Notes: generated by a model from the sequence alone, not told the origin. A stretch of DNA of 64,000 nt from CAUPWF01 sp036656615 (GCA_036656615.1 JAVXHY010000001.1:303412-367411), one strand, 5' to 3'. Numbered from the stretch's first letter, positions 35,233 to 44,882 are shown. Made by a program: numbers and translations.

Positions 35233-36096
35233 TTATTTCACCTTAATTGGATGTAAATTTTTAAGAGAAATATCTAAAATAGGTGCCGAATGAGTTAATG
35301 CTCCACTAGACACAAAATCCACACCAACTTCTGCAATTTCCTTTAAACGTTCCCTTGTCACATTTCCGGAGCACTCCGTCAATGCTCTTCCATTTATAAT
35401 TGTAATAGCAGTTCTCATAGTTTCACAATTCATGTTGTCCAGCATAATAATATCTGCCCCTGCTTCAACCGCTTCTATCACCATCTCAAGATTTTCTACT
35501 TCTACTTCTATCTTTCTTACAAATGGAGCATATTCTTTAGCCATTTTTACAGCTTGCGCAACCCCACCAGCAGCGCCAATATGATTGTCCTTTAACATCA
35601 CACCATCGGATAAATTATATCTATGATTAAATCCTCCTCCTACCGTAACTGCATATTTCTCAAAAATACGCATATTAGGAGTTGTCTTCCTTGTATCTAA
35701 CAGCTTCGTATGGTAGTCAGCTAATATTTCTACACAGCTTCTTGTATACGTCGCAATACCACTCATTCTTTGCAAATAGTTAAGAGCGGTTCTCTCTCCA
35801 GACAAAAGACATCGAATGTCGCCACTTAGTGTTCCAATTAGACATCCTTTGGTAATTCGATCGCCTTCTTTATAAGAAGTCTCAAATGTTATTGTATCAT
35901 CTAATAGTGTAAATACACGATGAAAGATCTCAAGGCCACAAATAATTCCATCTTCCTTACCTATTAACTGTACTTCACCCTTCATGGGTTGTCTCATGAC
36001 TGCATTTGTAGATACATCTTCGCTAGTAATGTCTTCTTTTAACGCAAGTCGAATATATTCGTCTATATTTATTTTAAATGTTACACCACTTATCAT
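35233..36096 (-). CDS. nadC: Nicotinate-nucleotide pyrophosphorylase
   Basis: About 287 aa. LALKEDITSEDVSTNAV, GERTALNYLQRMSGIAT, DTRKTTPNMRIFEKYAV and GGGFNHRYNLSDGVMLKDNH are the typical QPRTase motifs. It forms nicotinate mononucleotide from quinolinate and PRPP. It overlaps nadB; ATGs at 36126, 36108 and 36096 are all possible, and the AGGAAGG site favours 36096 or 36126. Confidence 0.95.
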   Translation of the reverse strand: MISGVTFKINIDEYIRLALKEDITSEDVSTNAVMRQPMKGEVQLIGKEDGIICGLEIFHRVFTLLDDTITFETSYKEGDRITKGCLIGTLSGDIRCLLSGERTALNYLQRMSGIATYTRSCVEILADYHTKLLDTRKTTPNMRIFEKYAVTVGGGFNHRYNLSDGVMLKDNHIGAAGGVAQAVKMAKEYAPFVRKIEVEVENLEMVIEAVEAGADIIMLDNMNCETMRTAITIINGRALTECSGNVTRERLKEIAEVGVDFVSSGALTHSAPILDISLKNLHPIKVK

Positions 36097-37381
36097 AAAA
36101 TTTCTCATCCTTCCTCTTGATTTCATTTAGAAGCAGCCTCTTATTCTCTGCATCCCAAGCTTTCAGATTCTGGTACTTTTCATATTCTACACTTATTTTT
36201 TTAATTTCCGTCTTACCTTGGATTATTTCAATGCTTTTTGCCGCATTTTTTGCAAAAACCAAACTTTCTAAGAGGGAATTACTTGCCAGTCTATTTGCAC
36301 CATGTACACCATTACAAGCCGTTTCACCTACTGCATAAAGAGATTTCATGGAGGTTTCACCATTTACATTAGTTGTAATTCCTCCCATTAAATAATGCTG
36401 TGCCGGAGTTACCGGTATACAATCGGTTGTCACATCATATCCTTCTTCTAAACATCGCTCATAGATATGTGGAAAATGTGTCAGAATTTTTTCCTTTGGA
36501 ATCTGTGTTAAATTCAAATATACATAGTCCGTTCCATACTTTTCCATTTCTTTTCTAATCGCATCTGCAACAATATCTCGTGGTAATAATTCATCCACAA
36601 AGCGTTCTTTATCCTCATTTAAAAGAATTGCACCCTCTCCTCGTACCGATTCTGAAATCAAGAATTTACGTCCCGGTTTTTTTGAATAAAGTACGGTTGG
36701 GTGAATCTGTATATAATGAATATTATCCATACAGATTTTATGACGCAATGCCAACGAAAAACTATCTCCTGTAATATGTGGAAAATTTGTTGAATTTTGG
36801 AACAGGCCACCCAAACCTCCTGTAGCCAAGACAACCTGCTTTGCATAACATGCCGCAATCTTGTCTTCTTTAGATATCACAATACCAGAGCACTCTTCAT
36901 CCGCAATGATCAAATCTAACATTCTAGTCTTTTCCCACATAATAATATTATTTCTTTTCTTCACTTCCTGTAGAAGCTTTGATACAATTTCTTTTCCTGT
37001 GATATCTTGGTGATGAAGAATTCGAAATGTGGAATGCCCACCTTCTCTAGTATATTCCAAATCACCATTTTTTCCACGATCAAATTCTACTCCATATCTT
37101 TGAAGATCTTTCACAATATCTGATGAAGTATGAATCATTTCCGCCACTGACTGTGGATTATTTTCATATCTGCCTGCTTTCATTGTATCATTATAATAAG
37201 ATTCATAATCATCCGGCCCTAATAAAGTAGCAATTCCTCCTTGTGCCAGATAAGAGTCACTTTCCTCTAATTCTTCCTTTGTCACCATCAAAATACTATA
37301 TTCTGTTGGAAGTGATAGAGCTGTATACAATCCTGCAATTCCCGTTCCCACTATGATTACATCATATTCATTTGCCTGCAT
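36074..37381 (-). CDS. nadB: L-aspartate oxidase, short form
   Basis: 435 aa. The FAD-binding VIIVGTGIAGLYTAL, the HSTFRILHHQDITG segment and GEGAILLNEDKERFVDELLPRDIVADAI are NadB/succinate dehydrogenase flavoprotein hallmarks. At about 435 residues it lacks roughly the C-terminal helical 90-100 residues of the 530-540 aa enterobacterial protein; this short form is usual in some Clostridia, so it is probably active. It oxidises aspartate to iminoaspartate for NadA. Confidence 0.93.
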   Translation of the reverse strand: MQANEYDVIIVGTGIAGLYTALSLPTEYSILMVTKEELEESDSYLAQGGIATLLGPDDYESYYNDTMKAGRYENNPQSVAEMIHTSSDIVKDLQRYGVEFDRGKNGDLEYTREGGHSTFRILHHQDITGKEIVSKLLQEVKKRNNIIMWEKTRMLDLIIADEECSGIVISKEDKIAACYAKQVVLATGGLGGLFQNSTNFPHITGDSFSLALRHKICMDNIHYIQIHPTVLYSKKPGRKFLISESVRGEGAILLNEDKERFVDELLPRDIVADAIRKEMEKYGTDYVYLNLTQIPKEKILTHFPHIYERCLEEGYDVTTDCIPVTPAQHYLMGGITTNVNGETSMKSLYAVGETACNGVHGANRLASNSLLESLVFAKNAAKSIEIIQGKTEIKKISVEYEKYQNLKAWDAENKRLLLNEIKRKDEKFYDKWCNI

Positions 37382-37394
37382 TTGACTTCCCTCT

Positions 37395-38303
37395 TTACTT
37401 TGCTAATTCCAACATACGGATTAAGGAAGCATTTGCTGCTATCCTTTCTTCCTCTCCGATTTCCACCTTTGGTTCCATATTCTTTAAGCACTCAACCACC
37501 TTATTTAAAGTGATTTTTTTCATATTTGGGCAAAACGGACCTTGTTCCACTGAATAGAAAGTCTTATCTGGATTTTTCTGCTTTAACTCATAAAGTACTC
37601 CCATTTCCGTACAAATCAAGAATTCCTTTGACCTGCTTTTCGTTGCATATTCAATAATCCCAGATGTACTTCCAACGTAATCAGCTAACTTTAGTATTCC
37701 CATCTTGCATTCTGGATGAGCTAGAACCTCTGCATGTGGTTTCGCTGCCTTCGCTTTCTCTACATTTTCTTCCGTAATACTTGTATGAACATGACAAAAT
37801 CCGTCATTAAAAATAAATTCTTTTTCTGGAACCTGTGTAGCAACATACCGTCCCAAATTTTCATCCGGAATAAAATAAATATAATGATTTGGAAGTTTTT
37901 TAACAATTCTCACTGCATTTGAGCTAGTCACACATACGTCTGCATATCGTTTCAACTCTGCTGTAGAATTAATATAACACACCACTGCTAAATCCTTATA
38001 TTGTTCTTTCATCTTTTGGATGGTCTTTGGATCCGCCATATGAGCCATCGGACAGTCTGCATCCGCATCTGGAAGAAGAATAGTTTTTTCTGGATTTAAT
38101 ATTTTAGCACTTTCTCCCATAAAACTTACTCCGGCAAAACAAATCGTCTTTTGAGAAACTTCTGTGGCAAGTTTACTTAAATAATAGGAGTCCCCTATAT
38201 AATCAGCTATTTCCTGCACATCATCATCGACATAATAATGAGCTAAAATAACTGCATCTTTCTCTTTTTTCAACTGTGCAATTTTCGTTTTTAAGTCTTC
38301 CAT
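37395..38303 (-). CDS. nadA: Quinolinate synthase
   Basis: 302 aa. AHYYVDDDVQEIADYIGDSYYLSK, CFAGVSFMGE, and the three cluster cysteines (CYINS, HPECKMG, and a C-terminal CPNMKKI) identify NadA, which uses a [4Fe-4S] cluster to condense iminoaspartate with dihydroxyacetone phosphate. It is the first gene of the NAD operon, 13 bases before nadB. Confidence 0.96.
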   Translation of the reverse strand: MEDLKTKIAQLKKEKDAVILAHYYVDDDVQEIADYIGDSYYLSKLATEVSQKTICFAGVSFMGESAKILNPEKTILLPDADADCPMAHMADPKTIQKMKEQYKDLAVVCYINSTAELKRYADVCVTSSNAVRIVKKLPNHYIYFIPDENLGRYVATQVPEKEFIFNDGFCHVHTSITEENVEKAKAAKPHAEVLAHPECKMGILKLADYVGSTSGIIEYATKSRSKEFLICTEMGVLYELKQKNPDKTFYSVEQGPFCPNMKKITLNKVVECLKNMEPKVEIGEEERIAANASLIRMLELAK

Positions 38304-38365
38304 ACTCTTTTCTCCTATTAATAACTCCTTCTGTTTTCCCTGAATTTTTCACCTAGTTTTGAACT

Positions 38366-38396
38366 ATACTATGCCATGAAAGTGCCCTTTTGTCAA
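38366..38396 (-). promoter_or_regulatory. Promoter of the nad operon
   Basis: Perfect TTGACA (38391-38396, minus strand) with TAGTAT (38366-38371) 19 bases on, or CATAGT at 17 bases. It lies 60-90 bases upstream of nadA. No clear NiaR operator could be recognised. The rest of the 38304-38554 gap shows no gene, only short imperfect hairpins. Confidence 0.5.
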
Positions 38397-38554
38397 CTCT
38401 TCTAGCTATTATCCAAGTACATTCCAAGGTACAATTTATCAGGCTTCTTACAATCTACCGTTCACATTGACTTAACACGCGAATAAGGGCATTCCCGCTG
38501 CAATGAAATCTATCTTTCTTTTCATTACTTTGAAATGTCCCTACTTTTCATTCT

Positions 38555-39184
38555 TTATGGTAATCGATTAAATCTAACTTGAATATATGCCTTAATTGCC
38601 TCTCCTGTTTTGTCAAATCCCAACTGACTACTGTCTAAACACAGATTATAATTTCTTGCATCTTCCCATTCATTTCCAGTATAATACCGATAAAAGTCAC
38701 CACGATATTTATCAGTCTTTGCAACAAATCTTTCTAACTCCTTTCCTTTTAATGCAACTCTTTCTCCTGCCCTTGCAAGACAATATTCCTTGGGTGCATG
38801 AACAAAAACACTGACAACATTTTCGTAATTTTTTAACACAAATTCTCCGCAATGACCAATAATGACACAAGATTCTTTCGCTGCCAAATCTTTTATAACC
38901 TTTGCCTGATAAAAAAACAAATTCTCGGTTGATACAAAATTCCCCTTGTCAGGTGTAATTAACTGGCCATTATAAATATGCTTAGAAATACCAAAAATGG
39001 TTCCATTTTTAAGTTTTTCATCTGCCTGATTAAATAGCTCTTCGCTAATTCCACTTTCATCCGATGCCATACGTAATATCTCACGTCCATAACAAGGGAT
39101 AGAAAGTTCCTTGGCCAATGCTTCTCCAATAGTTTTACCACCACTTCCAAATTGTCTTGCAATTGTAATTACAATATGTTCCAT
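38555..39184 (-). CDS. Cytidylate kinase-like family protein
   Basis: 209 aa. ITIARQFGSGGKTIGEALAKEL is a P-loop kinase start typical of the cytidylate-kinase-like family (pfam13189), which is common in Clostridia and distinct from true Cmk. FIIGHCGEF-like and RAGERVALKGKELE segments fit the lid region. The substrate is unknown. It follows livF closely (11 bases) with an AGGAGG site, so it may be read from the liv operon. Confidence 0.85.
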   Translation of the reverse strand: MEHIVITIARQFGSGGKTIGEALAKELSIPCYGREILRMASDESGISEELFNQADEKLKNGTIFGISKHIYNGQLITPDKGNFVSTENLFFYQAKVIKDLAAKESCVIIGHCGEFVLKNYENVVSVFVHAPKEYCLARAGERVALKGKELERFVAKTDKYRGDFYRYYTGNEWEDARNYNLCLDSSQLGFDKTGEAIKAYIQVRFNRLP

Positions 39185-39195
39185 ATGATATCCTC

Positions 39196-39906
39196 CTACT
39201 CTCCAAGATACGCTTTTTTGATTGAGTCATCATTCATCAATTCTTTTGCATTCCCTTCCAGTACGATATTACCAGTTTCCAATACATATGCTCTATCTGC
39301 AATGGAAAGAGCCTTCTTTGCATTCTGTTCTACCAATAAAACAGTAGTTCCACTTGCACGAACTTCCTGAATAATATTAAATATTTCATTCACAAAAATA
39401 GGTGACAAGCCCATAGAAGGTTCATCCATCAAAATAATCTTTGGATGAGACATAAGTGCACGTCCCATAGCAAGCATCTGTTGTTCCCCACCACTTAACG
39501 TTCCTGATAACTGCCCTTTACGTTCCTCAAGCCTCGGAAACCTTTTGTATACCATTTCTAAGGTTTCTTCAATCTCCGTTTTATCTTTTCTCGTATAGGC
39601 ACCTAATTTCAAATTTTCGTAAACTGATAGTTGGGCAAATACCCTTCGTCCTTCTGGAACATGTGCCATTCCTAGTGATACGATCTTATGAGCCGGTGTT
39701 TTGGTAATATCTTTTCCTTCAAACTCAATTTTACCACATTTAGGCTGTATAAGTCCAGTAACCGTATGTAAAATTGTTGTTTTTCCTGCTCCATTTGCAC
39801 CAATTAAAGCAATGACCTCTCCTTCTTCCACTTCAAAAGAAATTCCTTTGATTGCCTGGATTACTCCGTAGTACACCTGCATATCTGTAACCTTTAACAT
39901 GGACAT
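39196..39906 (-). CDS. livF: Branched-chain amino acid ABC transporter ATPase LivF
   Basis: 236 aa. Walker A GANGAGKTT, signature LSGGEQQMLAMGRAL, Walker B ILMDEPSMGLSP and LVEQN in the H-loop position (the LivF variant) identify it. It works with LivG at the permease pair. GGAGGTG precedes the first ATG. The gene order livK-livH-livM-livG-livF is the classic one. Confidence 0.94.
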   Translation of the reverse strand: MSMLKVTDMQVYYGVIQAIKGISFEVEEGEVIALIGANGAGKTTILHTVTGLIQPKCGKIEFEGKDITKTPAHKIVSLGMAHVPEGRRVFAQLSVYENLKLGAYTRKDKTEIEETLEMVYKRFPRLEERKGQLSGTLSGGEQQMLAMGRALMSHPKIILMDEPSMGLSPIFVNEIFNIIQEVRASGTTVLLVEQNAKKALSIADRAYVLETGNIVLEGNAKELMNDDSIKKAYLGE

Positions 39907-39919
39907 TGTAATCCACCTC

Positions 39920-40678
39920 CTATTCGCCTAAGTATGCTGTAATAACTTGTGGTTCATTTAAAACACTGCTGGTTTCACCCTGAGCTAACACTTGGCCGAA
40001 ATTCAATACCGTCAATTTCTCACAAATACCTGCCACTAGCTTCATATCATGCTCAATCAGTAAAATGGTCATGTTAAACTCCTTACGCACAAACTGAATT
40101 GTATCCATCAATTCTTTCGTTTCGTTAGGGTTCATTCCAGCAGCTGGTTCATCTAGCAGCAAAAGCTTTGGATCCGTAGCTAATGCTCTTGCTATCTCAA
40201 GTTTTCTTTGCTTACCATATGGTAAATTGGAAGCTAAATAATCACATTCCTTATCTAAATCAAATACCTTAAGCAAATTCATTGCTTTTTCGTTCATGGC
40301 TTTTTCTACCTTATAATATCTAGGCAAACGTAAAATACCTTCCACCGTAGAATAGGTATTCCCATTATGAAGGCCAGCTTTTACATTATCAAGCACGGAT
40401 AATTCTTTAAACAAACGAATATTTTGAAAAGTTCTTGCAATGCCTGCTTTATTTATTTCAATGGTTCGTTTTCTTGTAATATCATGTCCATCCAAATAGA
40501 TCGTTCCTGAATTTGGTTGGTAAACACCTGTAAGCAGATTAAAAATTGTTGTCTTTCCTGCTCCATTTGGTCCAATCAATCCATACAACTCACCCTGTTC
40601 AATCGTAACATCAAAATTATCTACCGCTCTTAGTCCACCGAAGGAAATTCCCAAGTTCTTTACTTCTAATATAGCCAT
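39920..40678 (-). CDS. livG: Branched-chain amino acid ABC transporter ATPase LivG
   Basis: 252 aa from the ATG at 40678 behind GGAGGC. Walker A GPNGAGKTT, the GIARTFQNIRLF Q-loop region, PYGKQRKLEIARAL in place of the usual LSGGQ signature, Walker B LLLLDEPAAGMNP and LLIEHDMKLV agree with LivG. It is coupled to livM (1-base gap). Confidence 0.94.
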   Translation of the reverse strand: MAILEVKNLGISFGGLRAVDNFDVTIEQGELYGLIGPNGAGKTTIFNLLTGVYQPNSGTIYLDGHDITRKRTIEINKAGIARTFQNIRLFKELSVLDNVKAGLHNGNTYSTVEGILRLPRYYKVEKAMNEKAMNLLKVFDLDKECDYLASNLPYGKQRKLEIARALATDPKLLLLDEPAAGMNPNETKELMDTIQFVRKEFNMTILLIEHDMKLVAGICEKLTVLNFGQVLAQGETSSVLNEPQVITAYLGE

Positions 40679-40679
40679 C

Positions 40680-41750
40680 TTAGTTTGCCTCCTTCGCTTC
40701 TTTTCGTTTGACAAATAATTTCTTCCATGAATACTTACTCCGGAATTCCTGTGCTTTCGGACTCCAGTTAAAGAGCATCATTACAATCAATACAATCGCA
40801 TAAATCAGCATACGATAATCATTTAATCCTCGCAGTAGTTCTGGCAATAACGTTAATAGAACTGCCGCAATAATAGAACCACGCATATTTCCAATTCCAC
40901 CCAATACTACAAATACTAAAATCATAATTGACATATTATATCCAAAATTCTTTGGCAATGCCGTAAGGGTTGCTAAGTTATGAGCATATAAGACACCGGC
41001 CATTCCCGCTAATCCTGCTGAAATAGAAAATGCCATTAATTTATATTTTGTGATGTTAATTCCGATGGATTCTGCAGCAATACGATTATCACGAATAGAC
41101 ATAATCGCTCGACCAGATCTAGAGTTTATTAAATTCAAGACAACGAATAATGTAATTAAAATTAAGATTATACCTATGGTAAAGGTTGCATCCTTAGGTG
41201 TCCCGGATATGCCTTGGGGTCCATTAATCAGAATTTTTCCTCCCTCTTCCAGCTTTAGAGACATAGAGTCTTTCATGGAGAAATGAAATCCTTTTGCATC
41301 TTTTCCAACATACATTACATTCACAACATTTTTAATGATTTCTCCAAAAGCAAGCGTTACAATTGCAAGATAATCACCACGAAGACGCAGTACCGGAATG
41401 CCAATGATAATCCCACAAAGTGTAGCCACTATTGCACCCAATATAATTGCAATGAGAAAACGCACTCCATCTGGAAGTATACCCTGAGTACATTTGGAGA
41501 AAAATGCTCCTGTAAACGCTCCAACACACATAAACCCTGCGTGTCCCAAGCTTAATTCACCCAAAATACCTACGGTTAAGTTCAACGAAATCGCAAGGAT
41601 AACGTAAATACACAATGGAACCAAAAGACCTTGCATCAGACTGCTGATACTCTCCGACCATACAAGTCCCTGCACAACAATATAAGCCAAAATCACCAAT
41701 GTGTATGTCACAAAATTACTTTTTGTTGTTTTACTTATTGTTTTTTTCAT
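40680..41750 (-). CDS. livM: Branched-chain amino acid ABC permease LivM
   Basis: 356 aa with about nine membrane segments. SLNLTVGILGELSLGHAGFMCVGAF and RGDYLAIVTLAFGEI are LivM hallmarks, and the AAESIGINITKYKL loop contacts the ATPase. AGGTGG precedes the ATG. It forms the inner-membrane pore with LivH. Confidence 0.94.
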   Translation of the reverse strand: MKKTISKTTKSNFVTYTLVILAYIVVQGLVWSESISSLMQGLLVPLCIYVILAISLNLTVGILGELSLGHAGFMCVGAFTGAFFSKCTQGILPDGVRFLIAIILGAIVATLCGIIIGIPVLRLRGDYLAIVTLAFGEIIKNVVNVMYVGKDAKGFHFSMKDSMSLKLEEGGKILINGPQGISGTPKDATFTIGIILILITLFVVLNLINSRSGRAIMSIRDNRIAAESIGINITKYKLMAFSISAGLAGMAGVLYAHNLATLTALPKNFGYNMSIMILVFVVLGGIGNMRGSIIAAVLLTLLPELLRGLNDYRMLIYAIVLIVMMLFNWSPKAQEFRSKYSWKKLFVKRKEAKEAN

Positions 41751-41759
41751 CTATGCCAC

Positions 41760-42641
41760 CTACACTTTCTCTCTGATTTTCTTACCAAGAATGCCGGTAG
41801 GTTTTACCAAAAGTACAATAATCAAAACACCAAATACTATAGCATCCGATAACTGTGAAGAAATATATGCTTTGGAAAAGATTTCAATTACTCCCAATAA
41901 AATCCCTCCAATCATTGCTCCAGGAATCGATCCAATCCCTCCAAACACAGCTGCCACAAAGGCTTTAATTCCAGGCATGGAACCTGTATAAGGACTAAGT
42001 GTTGGATATGCAGAACATAATAGCACTCCTGCAATTGCGGCTAATGCAGAACCAATAGCAAATGTAAGTGCGATGGTTCCATTTACATTAACACCCATTA
42101 ATTGTGCTGCCCCTTTATCTTCCGATACTGCAAGCATTGCCTGCCCTGATTTTGTCTTTTTTATAAAAACAGACAAAAGAATCATAATTATGATTCCCGA
42201 TAAAATCGTTACAACTGTCTCACCTGTGATCGTCAATTTCCCACTGGCTAGTACAATAGAAGGTACGGTAATGACAGATGTAAAGGATTTAGGGTTTGCA
42301 CCAAAAATCAGCAATGCAACATTTTGAAGTAAGTAACTGACACCAATAGCGGTAATCAACACCGCTAGAGGAGAGGCCCCTCGAAGTGGTTTATATGCCA
42401 CCTTTTCAATGGTTACTCCCAGTAGGGTACAAACAACAATTGCAATTAATATACCCACATATGGGGGGACTCCCATAGAACCGGTTGCAGTAAATACCAT
42501 AAACCCACCAATCATAATTACATCACCATGGGCAAAATTCAACATTTTAGCAATCCCGTACACCATGGTATATCCAAGCGCGATCATGGCGTACACGCTG
42601 CCAAGACTGATACCATTTATTAAATATGATATAAAACTCAT
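41760..42641 (-). CDS. livH: Branched-chain amino acid ABC permease LivH
   Basis: 293 aa with eight membrane segments. SLGSVYAMIALGYTMVYGIAKMLNFAHGDVIMIG and DKGAAQLMGVNVN are the LivH signatures. It starts after AGAGAGGTG and follows livK with an 81-base gap that holds a hairpin. Confidence 0.95.
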   Translation of the reverse strand: MSFISYLINGISLGSVYAMIALGYTMVYGIAKMLNFAHGDVIMIGGFMVFTATGSMGVPPYVGILIAIVVCTLLGVTIEKVAYKPLRGASPLAVLITAIGVSYLLQNVALLIFGANPKSFTSVITVPSIVLASGKLTITGETVVTILSGIIIMILLSVFIKKTKSGQAMLAVSEDKGAAQLMGVNVNGTIALTFAIGSALAAIAGVLLCSAYPTLSPYTGSMPGIKAFVAAVFGGIGSIPGAMIGGILLGVIEIFSKAYISSQLSDAIVFGVLIIVLLVKPTGILGKKIREKV

Positions 42642-42668
42642 AGGACACCTCTCTCATTTCAGACTAAT

Positions 42669-42700
42669 ACAGAGGGTCACCTAATCAGGCGGCCCTCTGT
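42669..42700 (-). other. Hairpin between livK and livH
   Basis: Perfect 8-base arms ACAGAGGG/CCCTCTGT (42669-42676, 42693-42700) with extra inner pairing. No T-run follows on the minus strand. It is more likely an mRNA processing or stabilising element, which would keep livK mRNA in excess, than a full terminator. Confidence 0.5.
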
Positions 42701-42722
42701 AAGAATCAAATTTTACATAAAA

Positions 42723-43904
42723 CTACATTCCCTTGTAAGCACCATCTGTAATCTGAACTGCCTTTGGAGATTTATTCGGTTCTCCGTCAGCTGTCCATGT
42801 AATTCCTTCTGTTCCACCAGTCAATCCCATTACGGTAATTGATGTCATACCTTTTTTTGCAGCTTCACAAATTTCGGAACTATCCATATCTGGAGTTACT
42901 TTTTCTGCTTCAAATGCTGCTTTCATTGCATACATCCCATCGTAAGCATCTGCTGCAAATTGATTTGGAACATCTCCATATGTATCTTTATATGTTTTCA
43001 CAAACTTTTGTGTTGCTTCATCTTGCGCATCTGCTGCAAATGGAGTTAATAACATCAATCCTTCAGCCAAAGTGGTATCAAAGTTTTCAACAGTAAGGAT
43101 TCCATCTAACCCATCACAACCGAAGAATTTTGCATCATAACCTATTTTTTTTGCCTGACCAAGAATCAAAGCAGCTTCGGTATAATAGATTGGTAAGAAC
43201 ACCAATTCTGCGCCTGCATCCTTCGCCTTTTGAATCTGTGTTGAAAAGTCCTTATTATTATCTGCTGTAAACGCTTCTGCTGCAACAATATCAAATCCTT
43301 GGTTCTTTGCTTCTGATGAAAATTTTTCATAAATTCCTGCTGAATATACGTCGGAACTATCATAAATTACTGCTACTTTCTTAGCAAGTCCATTTTTCCC
43401 AATATACTCTGCAGATGCACTTCCCTGATTTGGATCGGAGAAACATACACGGAATGCATTATCCCCTTCCACACATTGAACTGCTGAACCTGAAGGTGTT
43501 AAAAGGAACATATTATCTGCTGTGGCTTCATTTACTACTGCAACACATGGTGTAGATGTTACAGTTCCAAGTAATGCCTGCATGCCCCAATCCTTTAAGG
43601 TATTGTAAGCATTCACTGCTTTTTCTGCATCGTGTTCATCATCCTGAAAATTCATTTCTACCTTAGAACCATTGATGCCGCCTGCTGTATTAATTTCTTC
43701 CACTGCAAGCTCCATTGCATTTTTTACTGCCTGACCATAAATAGCAGCTCCCCCTGTAAGAGGTCCAATTCCACCAATTTTAAATACGGTTCCATCAGCA
43801 CTTGATTTTGATTCACTTTTTTCTTTTGCACCGCAACCTGCTAACGAAGTAGCTACTAACATACAAACTAATAGCATACTTATTACTTTTCGACTTTTTT
43901 TCAT
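42723..43904 (-). CDS. livK: Branched-chain amino acid binding lipoprotein LivK
   Basis: 393 aa. A signal sequence with lipobox LAGC (cysteine near residue 24) is followed by a periplasmic-binding fold: GGIGPLTGGAAIYGQAVKNAMELAVEEINTAGGING and DDEHDAEKAVNAYN. It binds the amino acid outside the membrane and delivers it to LivHM. Substrate specificity (Leu/Ile/Val or another amino acid) is not proven by sequence. GAGGAGG precedes the ATG. Confidence 0.93.
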   Translation of the reverse strand: MKKSRKVISMLLVCMLVATSLAGCGAKEKSESKSSADGTVFKIGGIGPLTGGAAIYGQAVKNAMELAVEEINTAGGINGSKVEMNFQDDEHDAEKAVNAYNTLKDWGMQALLGTVTSTPCVAVVNEATADNMFLLTPSGSAVQCVEGDNAFRVCFSDPNQGSASAEYIGKNGLAKKVAVIYDSSDVYSAGIYEKFSSEAKNQGFDIVAAEAFTADNNKDFSTQIQKAKDAGAELVFLPIYYTEAALILGQAKKIGYDAKFFGCDGLDGILTVENFDTTLAEGLMLLTPFAADAQDEATQKFVKTYKDTYGDVPNQFAADAYDGMYAMKAAFEAEKVTPDMDSSEICEAAKKGMTSITVMGLTGGTEGITWTADGEPNKSPKAVQITDGAYKGM

Positions 43905-43944
43905 TTACTTTCCTCCTCATTTATCATGTATTAATCTTGAAACC

Positions 43945-43973
43945 ATAATACCGCGCAATCCATCCCTTGTCAA
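43945..43973 (-). promoter_or_regulatory. Strong sigma-A promoter of the liv operon
   Basis: Perfect TTGACA (43968-43973, minus strand), 17-base spacer and TATTAT (43945-43950). It lies 40 bases upstream of livK. Confidence 0.85.
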
Positions 43974-43990
43974 GGCTTTTTAGATTGCGC
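43953..43990 (-). promoter_or_regulatory. Inverted repeat flanking the liv -35 box
   Basis: Perfect GCGCAATC (43953-43960) and GATTGCGC (43983-43990) arms lie 22 bases apart, one in the promoter spacer and one just upstream of the -35 box. A CCTTGACAAGG dyad covers the -35 itself. This is a candidate operator for an amino-acid-responsive regulator; the regulator is unknown. Confidence 0.5.
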
Positions 43991-44033
43991 TCTGTTTTTT
44001 ATAAATACAATATGTTTTTTTTACATTTTCAAA

Positions 44034-44693
44034 CTAAATAATGTAGTATTTCTTCACTTCCTCCCAAATATCTTTTGCTATTTCTTGAGGACTTTGATTC
44101 CCATCTATTATAATGACTGTTTCACTATTTTTTAATTTTTCAAAAGCTTCCAAATATTTTTCACGAACAGAAACCAATCTGGATTTCTTTTCAAACAGCT
44201 CTTGCTGAAATCTATTCTTGGCAATTCGTTCCATGGCTATATCCGGAGCAACATCAATAAAAATATTGACCGTTGGACGCAATATGTTACTGCTTTGCTC
44301 ATTGGCATTGATAACCCATTCCATTGGCATATCAACCCCATGATAAGCATAAGAAGAAAAATAATAACGATCTGAAACAACTGAAATTCCTTCTTCTATT
44401 TTGGCTGCAATACCATTGATATCATTTAATAAATGATCCAATCGGTCCGCCACAAATAAAGCTGCAATGACTTTATTATCCGTTTTAATTCTTCCCATCA
44501 TAATTTGATGAATCAAAGAGCCAATGGGCGAATCTGTTGGTTCCATTGTCGCATAACAAGGTATATTTTCTTCTTTCATCTTTTCAATTAGCAATTGAAC
44601 CTGTGTACTTTTTCCGCTTCCATCAATCCCCTCAAGTGCAACAAATGGGCCTTTTTTTCTTTGTACTTGTTTATTACTCATTTTCGATACCAT
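44034..44693 (-). CDS. tmk: Thymidylate kinase
   Basis: 219 aa. The P-loop ALEGIDGSGKSTQ near residue 22 and the DRYYFSSYAYHG motif are typical of dTMP kinase, which makes dTDP for DNA synthesis. The usual lid sequence is present in changed form (NRFQQELFEKKSR). The ATG follows AGGAAAGG. It is upstream of livK on the same strand, but the strong liv promoter lies between them. Confidence 0.88.
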   Translation of the reverse strand: MVSKMSNKQVQRKKGPFVALEGIDGSGKSTQVQLLIEKMKEENIPCYATMEPTDSPIGSLIHQIMMGRIKTDNKVIAALFVADRLDHLLNDINGIAAKIEEGISVVSDRYYFSSYAYHGVDMPMEWVINANEQSSNILRPTVNIFIDVAPDIAMERIAKNRFQQELFEKKSRLVSVREKYLEAFEKLKNSETVIIIDGNQSPQEIAKDIWEEVKKYYII

Positions 44694-44882
44694 TTAAACC
44701 TTTCCTGATACTCTTTCTTTTTTTATTCTATCATGCATCCCTTGCATTCTGCAATTCCTTTCCATTGGGAACTTTAGAATCTCAAGCAAAATATCTATAC
44801 TTCTATATTAACATATAGTATACTTCAATTATGGTTGCTTGTCACATTACTATTTTCATCTCACTTGAAAGGAGAATCTTTT

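Noticed and set aside
36074..37381. nadB as a truncated pseudogene
   Set aside because: All catalytic motifs are present, the operon is intact, and short NadB forms are usual in related bacteria.
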